From Bugulina stolonifera (lineage: Eukaryota > Bryozoa > Gymnolaemata > Cheilostomatida > Bugulidae): 64,000 bases of DNA. Shown here one piece after another: positions 1-21,052 of the stretch. The notes under the pieces were generated by a model. That model ran no database searches, was not told the DNA's origin, and saw only the letters and a list, made by a program, of their open reading frames with translations. Position numbers and translations under genes: made by a program. The first letter of the stretch is position 1; each line of letters opens with the position of its first letter. The stretch is taken from assembly GCA_935421135.1 (NCBI GenBank), contig OW285193.1, forward strand, positions 11,394,099 through 11,458,098, in the 5' to 3' direction.

Positions 1-102
1 TTGAAGCAATTATTACCAGCTGTTTTGGCCATTGGCTTGTTTGAGGGTGCTTGCTCTTCCTCTGTTCAAACCTGAGAGGTTATCTACTAAATACACTACA
101 GG

Positions 103-4574
<4,472 letters not shown>

Positions 4575-7290
4575 GGCTTTAATACACATGTAAACTTGGC
4601 GTATGATATTACAAGAAATAATAACTTGTATGACTAGTGACTGTTAAGTTGATGGTAGAACTACTGTTGGTGACTGTGAGTTGTCCATCTCTCTCTTATT
4701 CTGTCTTACTAACTGGATCTATACTATGACCTCCAGCCTAGTCTAGTCTGCAAACACTTGATACTGCAGTACCTACCTGTATTCATTTATACTGTTGTCC
4801 AGACTAAGGGCCGTAGCATTAGACAGTAGAATTGTTACTAATCAACTACTAACAGTTAGACCACTCTTTTTATTGTGTTATTAATGAGGATATCTAGTCA
4901 TTGGAGTCATTGAGGTAACAGTGTGAACTGATGTAGATGGTATCATGCTCTGAAACGAGAATCAATGTTACCACTTGTATGTAGAGCAACTCATCTTTGT
5001 CTCTCTGTCTGTCTGTATATCTGTGTAACTCTGTATACTGTACTGTGCTCTCCTACCCGTAGACATTGTTGATGGCCTTCATCTTTTTAAGACTGTTACC
5101 TTGGTCTAGCAATATCTCCTCTACTTCTGATACTATTACTACTACTTCTACTATTGCTGATCTATTTATTCTTAACTTGTCATTATTGTCTGGGTCAGTG
5201 ATAAAATGTCTGCCTTTTGTAGAGCAAGTAGGTATATAATGTAATGTGTATATGTTTTTCATTTATTAAATATAAAATATTACTTGAGGTTTTTGCCAAT
5301 GACTGACTACTAAGTAATTCAATATTTTTTGCCAAATATTAGTTTGGGGTTGTACAGTTACTAGTGGTATGTGTGTCTAGTGGTAAATTCTATTTGCAGT
5401 ACTTTTATTGTAAGGAAATGCTTATAATTATTGTTATAAATTCACAAATCTATCTTCAGTCATTTGCTTTATCAGAATAATTCTACAAGATACATTTGGA
5501 AATGGTAAATACTAACAAGCAGCCATTATCCAGGAGAAGTGTTTGCTTTTATAAATGTTGTGTAATAATTCACCACTATTATTAGTTCATTATAGTATTA
5601 TTATCAACAATATTTCTTATTATATACTATATTATTATTATATTGCATTATATCTATATATTCGTACTTACAGAGTTGTGTGAATCTTGTTTTGTTAAAT
5701 TCATTATGTATTGTCGTAAATAAAATCTCATTGCTATTGTAGAGCTGTCCAGTGACTAGGGTTTATATTATCATTTAAAAGTTGTCCTCCCTGATTTTAT
5801 TAAAGATGAGATAACTGCCAAGTGTAAGAGATGCAACTGTGAAGACTGCTTGGCAGATTCAATACTATGTACTAATTTGCTGCAATTATGGCTAAATCTA
5901 CATGTAAATCGTCCATTGGTGTCGTTGTGCTAGTCATGGGCACATGGACTAAAAACCAATAATGTGCCTATGATTGGACTTTTGGTATAAAATTCGTGGT
6001 TGGGTTGCTGTCTAGCCTACTGTTCATAATTCCCTTGATTGCCCCTCTCCTTGTGACTGCTCCAAAAGAAATCAATGGAAAACAACTTCCAATTTTGATC
6101 AATAGCTAGTGAGTCCCACTACTACTGCTCTCAGGTTTAGTCTTGGGGCTGCTTTTTATTGTCAAGAATTCAAGATAATTCTTGTACATTGAGAAAAGAC
6201 ATTCTGCCCACCTACAGCAGGTGCTGTTCATTAGAAATTATCTGCTCCTTCACCTGATAACTGAACCGCATAAAGTTATTATGCTAGACGCGCTCGCACC
6301 AGAGCCGGCTCCGGTTCGCAGAGTCAGCTTGGCAACTTGAAACCGAAACTTCAAACAGGAAACTCCCCTACGGAATTCCTAGCGTTTTTATTTTATGATC
6401 CACGTGCGAAATGAAGGCTGTAGCATCACATTAATTAAACATAAGATTATGATTAAATAATCAATCCCAACTAAACATTCGCTATTAATTAAACATAAGG
6501 TCATAATCATTATGATTATGTTTTTATTATATTTAATATTATGAAGTAAAAGTATTCGATTGATTATTTTATTTATTTATTGATTATCATTTCATAAAAA
6601 GATAATTAACAATTATATTATTAATTATAATTATTATTTATTATAATTATAGTAATTTAATAAAAATATAATTATTATTACATTATATTAGTATTTAATA
6701 TTATTTATATTAAAATACAATTGTGATAATGATGATGAACACTTTTTTAATAATAAAAATCAAATGATAAAATAATGGCCTCTATTTCAATATTTGCAGG
6801 CTAGGATCAGGATGGATGAAATGTGAGTGGTTAGCAATGAAACAGGAAAATAATTTTAGTAATTATTATAATACCTTAACCCTGGTATATCTGGCTAAGG
6901 TTAGATTTGCTATGCATTACATAAAATTATTTGGAAGCTAATATTCATAATCTAATGAACTCATTGATAATAATTAATTAACCATTGAATAATATATTTA
7001 TTTAACTGATATGCGTGTAGTTACATGTAATTAGTTTAGTTAGCAATCATATAAAGTAATTTAATGTTTGTTATAATTTGATATTTAATTTATAATAATA
7101 ATATTATCTCATAATCAATATACATTAGATACTGAACCATTTGATCTAGGAAGTTTTTAATCGGGCAAAATTAAGCGTCAGACTGGGTTGAACCTGCTTG
7201 ACCAAGTACATTACAGCTTTTCTATTGAACTTTCTGTACTGTAGATACCTAGAATCTAGTTAAGTTTCCATTGTTATAATGCATTTTAGC
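4575..7290. other. intergenic, AT-rich
   Basis: Separates the G-beta stop from the spermidine synthase start. The first kilobase is presumably the G-beta 3' UTR; an AATAAA lies near 5719, but I cannot place the cleavage site. From about 6430 to 7120 the sequence is extremely AT-rich, with repeated ATTAATTAAACATAAG-like words and no convincing open frame. I see no gene here. Confidence 0.6.
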
Positions 7291-10650
<3,360 letters not shown>

Positions 10651-10898
10651 GAAAGAAGATGGAGAAAATATATATATCTGAGCGGGTCCTTATTATTAGC
10701 TACTGCTAGTCATGAAACTTTAGGTTTTATATTTTATGTGATTTCGTGCTTTATAGAGTGTTGGATAAGTGGGCATAAACCAGTTTGTAACGTTACAAAT
10801 AAGTGATTTTATGACTATTGGACATTAGAACTTATTGTAAGTTTTCAGGCTCGGGGAAATTACCTAACAATATAATATGATTTGTACAGCTATTGAAG

Positions 10899-13800
10899 CT
10901 ATCCAAGGTTCTTTTCTTCAGCTTGTTTGAATTCACTCTCAGAGCCAGAATCTTCTTTCTACAAAGAAAAATTTCATTCCAAGTTCACTCAGTTTAATTT
11001 TCATACAAAAAACACCATGAAACCACTTAGTACACAACACCAAGTAAAATGACAGGTCAAATCAGGTCAACCGTTCTGTATAACTACTGTAAAATAGATA
11101 ATTATTACCTTTTGACTCTTCTCTGCCATCTGTCTGAACAAGTTGTTCTTTATCGCCACTGCAAAACATTGGGGATTAGTAAGAATGCTACATGAAGTTA
11201 TCTTCTCTCTGATTAAATTGAGAGAGAATGCAACTTGAATAATGGTGCATCCAACTATATGTACATTCAACTATTAAAACAGTAACTAATTACTAATTGC
11301 AACATTTGTTAACTTTGCTGAAAGAAGAATTTGACTAAAATAGCTTCGGAACCGCCCACATTTTTATACAGAATACCTGAAGGTATCAAAATTATGTGCA
11401 ATGTTATACCAAGAAGAGAATAGTTCTGCAGACTAGGTGCTTATGGTTTCATTTGTACAACACCTGGGGGGGGACTTTTTAGTTTTATAGCTATAGCTAG
11501 TTTGGGTTTTTCCAGCTGAGTAATGGCAGCACTAATTCTGCGGGACTTACCTGTTAAGATTCCACCCAGTAGTAGTATTCCACTGGCTACTAGCAAAGAA
11601 TTTCTGGTGTTCTCTCTCCTGTCACCTTCCTTTCTGAGTAGAGCTCCCATTGCCAGTGTCAAAACAATACCAAAGAGCTAGAAATACAAAAATATCTTGT
11701 GAATATTCACTAGGTTGTGCAATTTCCATGAGCATTAAACTTTTGCACCAAAAACAAATTGCTCTACAAGATGTTTGGCCTTACTGTATGAAACACTATT
11801 TACACAAAATTTTAGGTTTTACAGATACCACTGCCTTTGAATGAAAACTCTCTGTGGCAATGCTTACATATCATCATGTTTTCAATAAACAAGTTTACAG
11901 CGTTGTCAATTGGTGGAAAAAGAATGTAGATTAAAGTTGGACTGTACTGAAAATTTCAGAATGTTTTTCATCAAATTAACTATGTTGGCATTACTTGATA
12001 CCTCTACAAACATATCTAAGCTGTTTCGGTAGTAGCTAATAGATGCTAAACTGCAAAAAAGTAGCCCCAAAAATTCTAAAATAACCATAGTGATGTCAGT
12101 ATTAGGAGTTATCACCACCTAGTTTTATGTCAATTCTCAAAACTTCTTCTTTGGTTATCTCAACTCTGACTTGCTATATGGCAGAAATATTGAGTTGTCA
12201 CAACTGCTTTATAAGAAATACAGTGTTCATTCAATAAAACAGATATTAGCAGTTCTAGCACTACATGCTACAGGTTCAACACACCAGTCTAGTGTGTTGG
12301 CATGTTATTCATGAGATAAACAAGTAGCCTATATTGACCAATCAAATTGCAAACTCAAAAGTCATTTGATAATTTTTTGCAACAAATTGTGCTTTTTATT
12401 GTCTAGGAATATTAACTAGCATTTGTTCTACATACCCATTTTTTCGTTTTGTGATATTCCTAGTACAACCACGATAAAAACTCAATTGAAGTTTTCTGTT
12501 TATAAAAACATAATGCGTGGTTTGGCATTCACTCCCTGCAATGATGTTATTCACTAGTTTTAGCAGAGCTGGGTACCATGATGACATCATGTATCCCAGC
12601 TGGTATTGTGCTAACTGGTTCAGCTGCTACTAGGCTTTCTAATGGTGTATTCAACTTACAACCCCAAAATTTCAGTACAGTCCACCTTTAACATAACTAT
12701 ACCTGTGCAGAGGCATTCAGCAGACCAGATGATGTGCCCTCTGACTCTGGATATGTCAATTCAGCAGCAAATTCAAATCCTACAGGTAAATATCCTGCCA
12801 TGAAAAATCTAAAAAGGTATTGTGAAATGTAATATATCATCACCTAAGTCCAAGTTAATGCAGGACTAAACAACAAAAAATTTAGCTTATCCTCAACATT
12901 TCTATCTAATGAAAACACAGTTGGAGAAAATGTTTGGGTTGTAGCAATATTTTGGAGTTATCCTTTCTCTGCTACCAAGGAAGAAAATGAGACATTACCA
13001 TAAATGTACATCTGTCACTCACCCAAGTATACCAGAGGTTAGATAGACCACCCATATCTTATCCAGGAAGAGGGTGAATGTAAAGATGAGCATCCCAACT
13101 AATATAAGAGCATATATTCCAACAGTAGTCATCCTGAAAGGTACATACTCAAGTACCATGTGTGGTACGAAAAATCTGATCCATGAATCATGGATACTAA
13201 TAGAGAACTTCCAAATATGCAAAACAATTATAGTGATAATACAGCATATCCATTATTTCTCAACATGCATCCTGTAAAACTAGAGCTAAACATACTATCA
13301 TTTTAGTAGGTATATAAAATTAGAACATAAACAACAAAATATTTATATGCAAGCAGACTGCTAAAGCCTACAAAATAATGTTGATTATCATGGCCCAGAA
13401 ACAGTGTAGTAGTAACCTACTTGAAGAACTTAGTCTTATCCAACCATACTCCAGCAATCACAGCACCAAGGAGTCCAGCAATTATAAGGGTGAGGCCGAT
13501 CCAGCCACAATCTGTTTTGATATCCGGATATAGTACTTCCTGCCATCATACATTGTATAAGTATGTTAGTACGACTATGGCTAAAACAGTGCTGATTGTT
13601 AACACAACGACAATTTATTATCTGCTTTGGAATCTTCCAAAACAATTGTAATGGTTCTATTATTATTCTCTACCAAATACAACACTGTCATCTGTAAAAT
13701 ACATTGTTTAGAAAACATTCCAGTGATACTTGACATTATTTCAGAAAGGCTCTGCTATAGTTTTATATACATCAGTTTTCTGATTATTATAAAAATTCAC

Positions 13801-16800
13801 AAACTGAATGTTTATGGAGCCTACTTACATCGTAGAATCCTAGGATGATTGGATTAAGTAAAGTACTGACTGCATAATAAACACCAACATTTAAACCTAG
13901 AAAATAGTATAATAACAATACAGGAAAAAAATAATTATGTGCAAGACAGTAGCATAGTATTGTACAACAATAAAGTGAATCAAACCAGTCCCTCATTTCT
14001 ACATTTGATAGGTCACATGCTAATACTAATATGAATTGTATACTTGTCATAGCAACTCACCATAGCTAATAACAAGTAGGCCAAATGGCCAGTTTTTTAG
14101 TAACCGAACCAAGGAGGCTAAATAATTCTCTTCTGCAGCTGCTTTAACTATCTTATACTGAGCCATGCTAGGTGGTTTGGTTGGCTCCTTCCAGAACACT
14201 ACAATGTTACATAGAGTATTTGGTCCACAACACGTACAAGAACTAGGAGTGGTGCTGGAGGACTTCCATGCAGCATTGTGCTTTAATTCAACCATTAATT
14301 CATTTTCTATAGTTATCAGGCTGCTGAACTGCCAATTAAGTATATGCATATGATGTTTTATAAGTCAAAAATTTTTAATCCCAGGGAAGGTGTTATTCAT
14401 GTAGCTACCTAAAGTGTTACACTACGAAAATTGACAGACAAGAACCCTAATGACATCACTAGTTTATAACAGAGTTACATGAAACCCTTTTCAGAATTGT
14501 CATCTTTCTCAAGCAAGACCTAATATGTGTAATGCAAGAGTGAATATTTACATCAACCAGGACAAATCGGTGCCAACTATGTCTGCATGATTATATCACC
14601 TTTCAACTATCTAATATGTTACATATGTGCATGGGGAGGCAGTTGGCCCTGATAATTGCTATGTCCCCATGACAGATACTTACAAAATAGAACAAGTATG
14701 AAAAGTAGGGTGGTATATGCAGCCCCTCCATAGAAAAGATAGTTTAATCCTTGACTAGTAACATCCAAGTCCTCATTTATTTTCACCACATATGGAGGTA
14801 AGACAAATCCGACAGCTGTACCTAACTGTTAAAATTATAGAACCAATACTAAGTATGCTATAGAAGGTTATAAGTGTGCTATTCTAGATGGCTAGTAAGG
14901 CTTCGAAATTCATCTCGACTTTGAGCTGAAATCAGACAAGAAGAGAAGATATAATCTGAGATACAATGTCAATGTTGGGGGAGTTTCTGAGCTAAGCATT
15001 GCCATTGTTTTCATTGTTACCATGGCGATTGTGTACATTGTTGTTGTTACAGTGATTGTTTATCTACATGTAGTTGCCATGGTGATTGTTTACCTGGTTT
15101 CCAAACACCCCAAGAGATGTAGCAGTGGACACCTGACTTGGCCCAAACCACACAGCAGCCACCCTAGCAGGCATCCCAAGTATAAAAACTTGGGCTATTG
15201 AGCAGACAGTTTGAGCTGCCATCAGTACAAAGAATCTGTCAGGTGATACGGCAGCACACTTCATCCAAGCACCTGCAATATGTGATTTATAATATAAAGT
15301 AATAAAACACTAAGGAAGGTTGGTGTGCAGGTGTTTTTAACCTAGCGGTACGTTGGAGATTGTGTTGTTCCACAACTGATTTGGATATTTGGTCATGCAT
15401 TCTAATCATGCCTTAAACCAGCAAGAATTCGTTTACAATGAACTGAAGAATTTGGAAATAGTTTTAATGAAGGTCCAATAGCCTCAGCTGAGTCACCACA
15501 CAGTATAACTAACTATTTGGCTATTCTTCAGAAATTTTGGCAGCAATTTCAATATCAAACCAGAAATTAGACTGTGCCATTCCAAATTAATTATTAGTTC
15601 CAACAGATTTGAATAAAATTATCAGAACAATAGGAAACTAGCACACACACAAATGTAACAAGTAGTTGAAAACTGTTCCAGTAATTCCTCAGCCCTGTAC
15701 ACCCATAAACTAAAAATTTACCTCAACGGAAACAGATCAAGTAGATATAGACATGGTGAAGTGTGTGTTATAACATTACAGTACATAGCAAAATTATTAA
15801 AAATGTAACACTACATCAACACAGTTTAGTAGGGTATCCTGTAGTAGCTATAACATACCTATACAGTTTAGTAGGGTACCAAGTATAGCTATAACCCTCA
15901 AACCTTTCCTGTCCAGTAGCCAGGTAGCTGGTAGTATTAGTGGTATGTAACCCAGCATGAATACCATAGATAACCAGTCTATGGCTAAGCTCTACAACAT
16001 TAGGATAAGTATGTATGGATTCACGAACATGAAGGGATGACTCCATTGGTAGATAATAAACATATTCCATTAACCCACAGTTCCACAGATATGTATTCAT
16101 AATATTTCAACATGCTCCTCCAGCTCAAGAGTACACGTCTAGAATCCAGTTTACTTTTCCACTCAAATTTTTCCATAGGCCTATCTATTTAAAATACGGA
16201 TAGAGATTTGTTGACGAAACCAATGCACACAGAATTTGTACTGTAAAGTCAACCCTAGTGTAGTGTCTAAAGACGTGTATGAAAGTCTATGTCACAGATA
16301 CCCTTCCCTGGTGAGTTGGCAACTGGAAGTTGTCTTCCCTTACACTGCACTGTTGTATCTTAGAAATGAGGGTGCTCTAAGTGCAATACTTTCACTTAAT
16401 TATCTCATCTCAACTTCACTAGGCAATTTATTGCAATGAGTGATACCACTTTTATAAATAACTGAAGAGGCTAAATATATATTTTTAATTACACATGGTT
16501 AATGTATAACAAATATAACCGATGTTAATGTTACAACGTGTTAGTTGTGCACGTGTAATTATGATTGCATAATGCCACTTAGGTGTATGACACAAAGAGG
16601 AAAAACTCTAGAAAATTACCCTCTAAAATAAATTGACCAATATAAATGTTGTAGATGTCTATGCTATGACAGTTCTAGGGCAGAGTCTAGAAACTGGAAG
16701 AATAGCAAAAATATAGTAGGGTTGACTGAATTGCATATGCACACGCATTTACATTTTATATGCCTATTACATTGCTTCCAATGTGTTCACACTAAAAAAA

Positions 16801-17862
16801 TGAATGCATTGTGAGTGAGCGGTTTTACATGTAGAAGCCGGGCTGTGATCACTTGAAACCCAGGTTAATTTGAATGCATCTACATAAAGACATGACTAAC
16901 TACATGTATGTCTATATAAATGGTAATATACCTGCTGTTCATCGTCACCAGGCAGACTCTCGTTATAGTATACTTTGAGAACATCAAATATAATACTTAG
17001 ATGTATCCACTGATATGCATTGGTCATCGTATACAGGCAGAATAATCCAAGGGCTAACCACCGTCTTCCATATACCTGTAAGATTTATAGTAATTAATAA
17101 ATACTTGTGATGATATTTATATAATCTCATCTAGATTGTAAAGAGTAACCATGTAAAGAAGCACTGCTATGCAACACACATGTATAACTGACTGCAATGT
17201 ATATAGAGAGATGTAGATTTAAATCAGTAGATGTGTGTTTATGTATTTTATAGAGACAGCTCTAATAGCAGAGCACATGTCTTAGTATTTTATTTCACAA
17301 GCAACACCACTCATACATAGGCAAACCATAAAGGTACACCTGTAAGCCAAGACATAATAATGTACAGTAGCCACAATATACCTGTGTGCTACTACTATCA
17401 TCAGCTCCCTCTTCAACTCCTAAATCCTTACTCTCTGCATGGGGTGTAGATATGGAGTACTTACTATTCTTGTCTCCATATCGACCATCTAAACACCACT
17501 CAACTAAAGCAATATACATACAAACATCACTGTACATCAACAGCAAAATATAGAAAATACAGAAAGTGAGTAAAAAACCATGGCTTGTAGTGCAGTAAGT
17601 TCACACAAAACTTACATGCAGTTCAATTAAAAAATACCATACATATTACATAGTACAATGTAAATAAATTACTAACATAATTATTTCAAGACTATGATAA
17701 GTCCATTTTATTTGATATTCCAAGTACATGTACTGGTGACATACAAATATAACTAGTTAATACATGTTTATGTTCAGTGGATGTGGAAAAATTCACACAG
17801 TTCATTAGAAGATAATTATGTGTTACAATATAGCAGTGTAATTACATACCGAATCTGCCCAT
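10899..17862 (-). CDS. FLVCR1/2-like (SLC49) major facilitator transporter, 14 exons
   Basis: Twelve-helix MFS carrier of the SLC49 family, whose vertebrate members FLVCR1 and FLVCR2 have been linked to heme and choline/ethanolamine movement; substrate here is inferred only. Exons in transcript order: 17850-17862, 17382-17488, 16932-17075, 15859-15991, 15094-15272, 14684-14825, 14061-14198, 13829-13896, 13421-13539, 13023-13133, 12703-12808, 11551-11677, 11109-11158, 10899-10958; all phases close and give 498 aa (FLVCR2 is 526). Family signatures: [103 protein letters not shown]. The acidic/serine N-terminus (about 40 aa) and hydrophilic C-tail are cytosolic. The gene ends 248 bp from the convergent spermidine synthase stop. 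FLVCR1 versus FLVCR2 cannot be decided. Confidence 0.93.
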
Positions 17863-19033
17863 GTTACCCTGTTGACAGTACACTGCTACACCCCACAACA
17901 CACACTAGTGAGTAGTGACCGCACTGCATGCAGTCACTGAAATGAAGTATCAAGTAATGTAGTAAATTTATCTGTTTGACCTCTAGGTTCTTAATTCCAC
18001 TGATAAGATAAGTGAAATGAATAGAGTATAATTGATACCAGTAATAATCAGGGCTGCAATTTTGTCAACTTTGAAGTGCTAAATATAGACCATCCAATGA
18101 TATACATACCAGCACCAAAATAAAAGATGGGACATGGGAATACAATTATGATGGTGAGATAATTTAAGATAAATACATACATTCCATAGACATTACTTGA
18201 ATATTAATAGACATTACAGCCTGTGAGCAAAATAACTATGGTAGAGCAGGGGCTTCAGGAGCTGCAGAAACAGAGGGTGGCACACACCCTCAGCCTGTTG
18301 GTTAAACTTGCATGGTCTAGGGCCTAGGCAGAGTGATAGCTGGTGCTGGTTTATTGTACCACTTTGAGCTGGTGGGGAGAAGATAAAGCCTGCTCAACAG
18401 GATTTAGGCCAGTCATTGCTAGGTTATTGGATTAATTGAACTGAGGGGCTCTCTATCAGAAAATGCCTGCCTGTGCTTTGGATAGCTCATCAAACAAATA
18501 TATGTGACAGGCTGACAGCCCAGACCAGAGTTTTATGGCCCAAGCAGATATCAACCAAATCATCACAATTAATAAAAATGTCAGGTTATGTATTGTTTCG
18601 CATGAAGGGGCTGGACAGAGATATAACCTGTGCAAGCAGCTGGGTAAGAGCATATTTGATATGAAAGATGGGCAAAACACTAAAATTTTATTTTCTGCTG
18701 CTATTTTATCTTTTAAACTGTATAGTGTAGGAAACACACAGTTAAGATGTGAAACCATAAAAGCAGATCATATTATGTAATGGGTGGTTTGTATATGTAT
18801 GTCTCATGACCATAGTCCTAATAACTTCAAATCAAAATATTTCAACAACAAAACAGTGTATTTTAAACACAATATCACAACACAAACAGAAGACAACTAC
18901 GTAATACTTAGCTCTACAGTTTGATACTGATATTTCCGTAATGTTTATCAGAACAAACTTTAGACCCAACCAATGTTATAGCTCAAGCATCATAGACAAT
19001 ATACTCCAGAATTTACAACAGACCAGTGGACAA
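17863..19033. other. intergenic between FLVCR-like and GPCR genes
   Basis: Contains the presumed promoter of the FLVCR-like gene (right of 17862, reading left) and the GPCR 3' region. The open frames around 18456-18780 on both strands have no splice partners or family resemblance. I see no gene or repeat family I can name. Confidence 0.55.
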
Positions 19034-21052
19034 TCAGACAGTTAACGACGCAACAGTGATTGCTCCTGGAGTCACCTTCCGCCCGTTTGTCTCCATAACA
19101 TTGTTACTGCCTCTTACGCAACATTTTTTTACCGAGCTTTTAAATTTGAGGTTAGTGCCGGCGTAGATGACAGTATTTATAGCTGGTCCAGCGGCCATAA
19201 CAAGTGTACAAACATCTTGAAATGTAGTCATGGCGGATGTAGATCTCACGTAATCTGAGATCTTCATATCCAATAGTGTGTATACCATAACAGGTAAAGT
19301 ATATAGAACGAAGGCTACAAGTATTAGAACTGTGGTTCGTATACCGGTATGTCTATGTTGGGTGTTTCCTCTTTCCTCTCGGTCCCGTAACGCTTTGAAT
19401 ACCTTCCATATCTTAGCATACGACACCAGAATGGTGATACTTCTGAAAGATGTGACACACGGAGGGTAAGTAATTCTATTCAAACAATTTTAAATGTGTA
19501 ATGGAGATTTTTACAGATATGGACAGACTAAAGCACTATTGAATTTTTCCATGTGAACACAGATGTAATTGTAACCGATATCATTGTGACAGATATACAT
19601 GTAATTGCAATATAATACCGATATGCACCAGCAATGTTACTGCCACCACCACCACCATTACTACTACATTCACCATTACTACATATAGATACATTGTAAG
19701 TATAGACTCACGATGGTAGGTATATCAGTACTATCCAGGCCACTACAGAATAGAAAGAGTGGTTAAACCCACAACCAGAATGTCTCTGTACACACCATGT
19801 TACTCCAGGTTCTAGTAAAGGTATAGTCATCATGCTGAGGCACAGCGACCACTACAACACAATTACATGATAAACTGTAACAGGGGTATAGTATTGTAGA
19901 GTTGTTCTCTCTTTTTATTACAAAAGACAAGAAAAGACAACTACATGTATATAATACCAATAATGTACAAAATTGTGTTGTATATTCAATAAGGCAACAA
20001 CTTAAACACTTTATTATTACTATTTTAGATGTTCAATCCAGAGGTCAGTGCACATGGTATAACAATGAGTTGAAAAATAACAATGTTAGTATTGTTACGA
20101 ATTCCATTCTATTGCTACCATTAATAAATTGTTTTACAATACTTGGCAGCTATAATAAGCATATCAAACAGAGTTTACCTGGAATAAGATGAAAACAAGA
20201 CATCTGTGAGGAGTTACTGTCTGGAAATACCTCATATGAAGACTGACAGCAATACATCTATCTGCTGCCATGGCAGCTATAGAACTAATGGTAACCATGG
20301 AGTTGGTGTTGGATATGAATGCAGTGATTACACATGCAGGAGGTGAGATAAACAGAAGTTCTGTAGTCATACAGAAACTAAATATGCCACTGATTACAGC
20401 TGGAATCACACCAGATACACACATATTGATCATTAAGATACCTACAAACACAAGGGAGACGACTCTGTAATAATTTATATATAACATAATCATAGAAGCA
20501 TGTGTTAAAATCATTCAGATATTAAAAAGTGGAATGATATAGTTATTTAGAAATCACTACATCTCTGTGCATATGGCAGGAAAAAACTCTCTATTTGTAC
20601 TAATATAATAAAAATAATAGGCAGTGGAAATAATTAGCTAGGATTTTTGATATTCTACAATTGATATATACTATGCCTGTGGAAATACACGTATAATGTG
20701 AGTGTTATAAGATACATGTAAATAATATACTTACCAGCTATACTGTGCCGTAGTTCTCTCTCTTTGCTAATAGTACCAATGGCTATTAGATTGATTAATA
20801 CGGTCATTATGTCTATAGACATTGAAATTCCCTGTACATGTACAGGTGCCAATCCTGAAGAACACCAAGATACATCGTTCCCTGCAAGGAAATGGCGAAC
20901 TGTGTAATTGACATTCGACTATCCATATATATGTATATGTGTATGCCCACACATATAATGATGTGCTATTGAATGTATTTGTGGCAGAGAGAGAAATAAC
21001 TCCAATTACCTGCTAGAGTGGAGGTGTTCCTATGTGATCCGTTCACATCCAT
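19034..21052 (-). CDS. orphan rhodopsin-family (class A) GPCR, 5 exons
   Basis: Seven-helix receptor assembled from exons 21010-21052, 20735-20881, 20179-20441, 19712-19851 and 19034-19442; phases close and give 333 aa. The N-terminus has three possible N-glycosylation sites (NGS, NTS, NDVS). TM1 is in exon 2; exon 3 holds TM2 and TM3, ending in AADRCIAV, a DRY-type motif with Cys for Tyr. Exon 4 has the TM4 tryptophan, extracellular-loop Cys residues (TWCVQ, SGCGF) and TM5. The last exon carries TM6 (LILVAFVLYTLPVMV) and TM7 (AGPAINTVIYAGTN), where NTVIY stands in place of NPxxY. Ligand is unknown. The sequence just right of 21052 has an acceptor-like site and a donor near 21300, so a noncoding first exon is possible. 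Confidence 0.85.

Noticed and set aside
18456..18780. Overlapping 60-100-codon frames on both strands between FLVCR-like and GPCR genes
   Set aside because: No splice context, no start support, no family resemblance.
19763..19960. Alternative reading of the GPCR TM4 exon starting at the later CAG (19834)
   Set aside because: It breaks phase with the preceding exon and loses the TM4 tryptophan; the acceptor before 19851 fits both.
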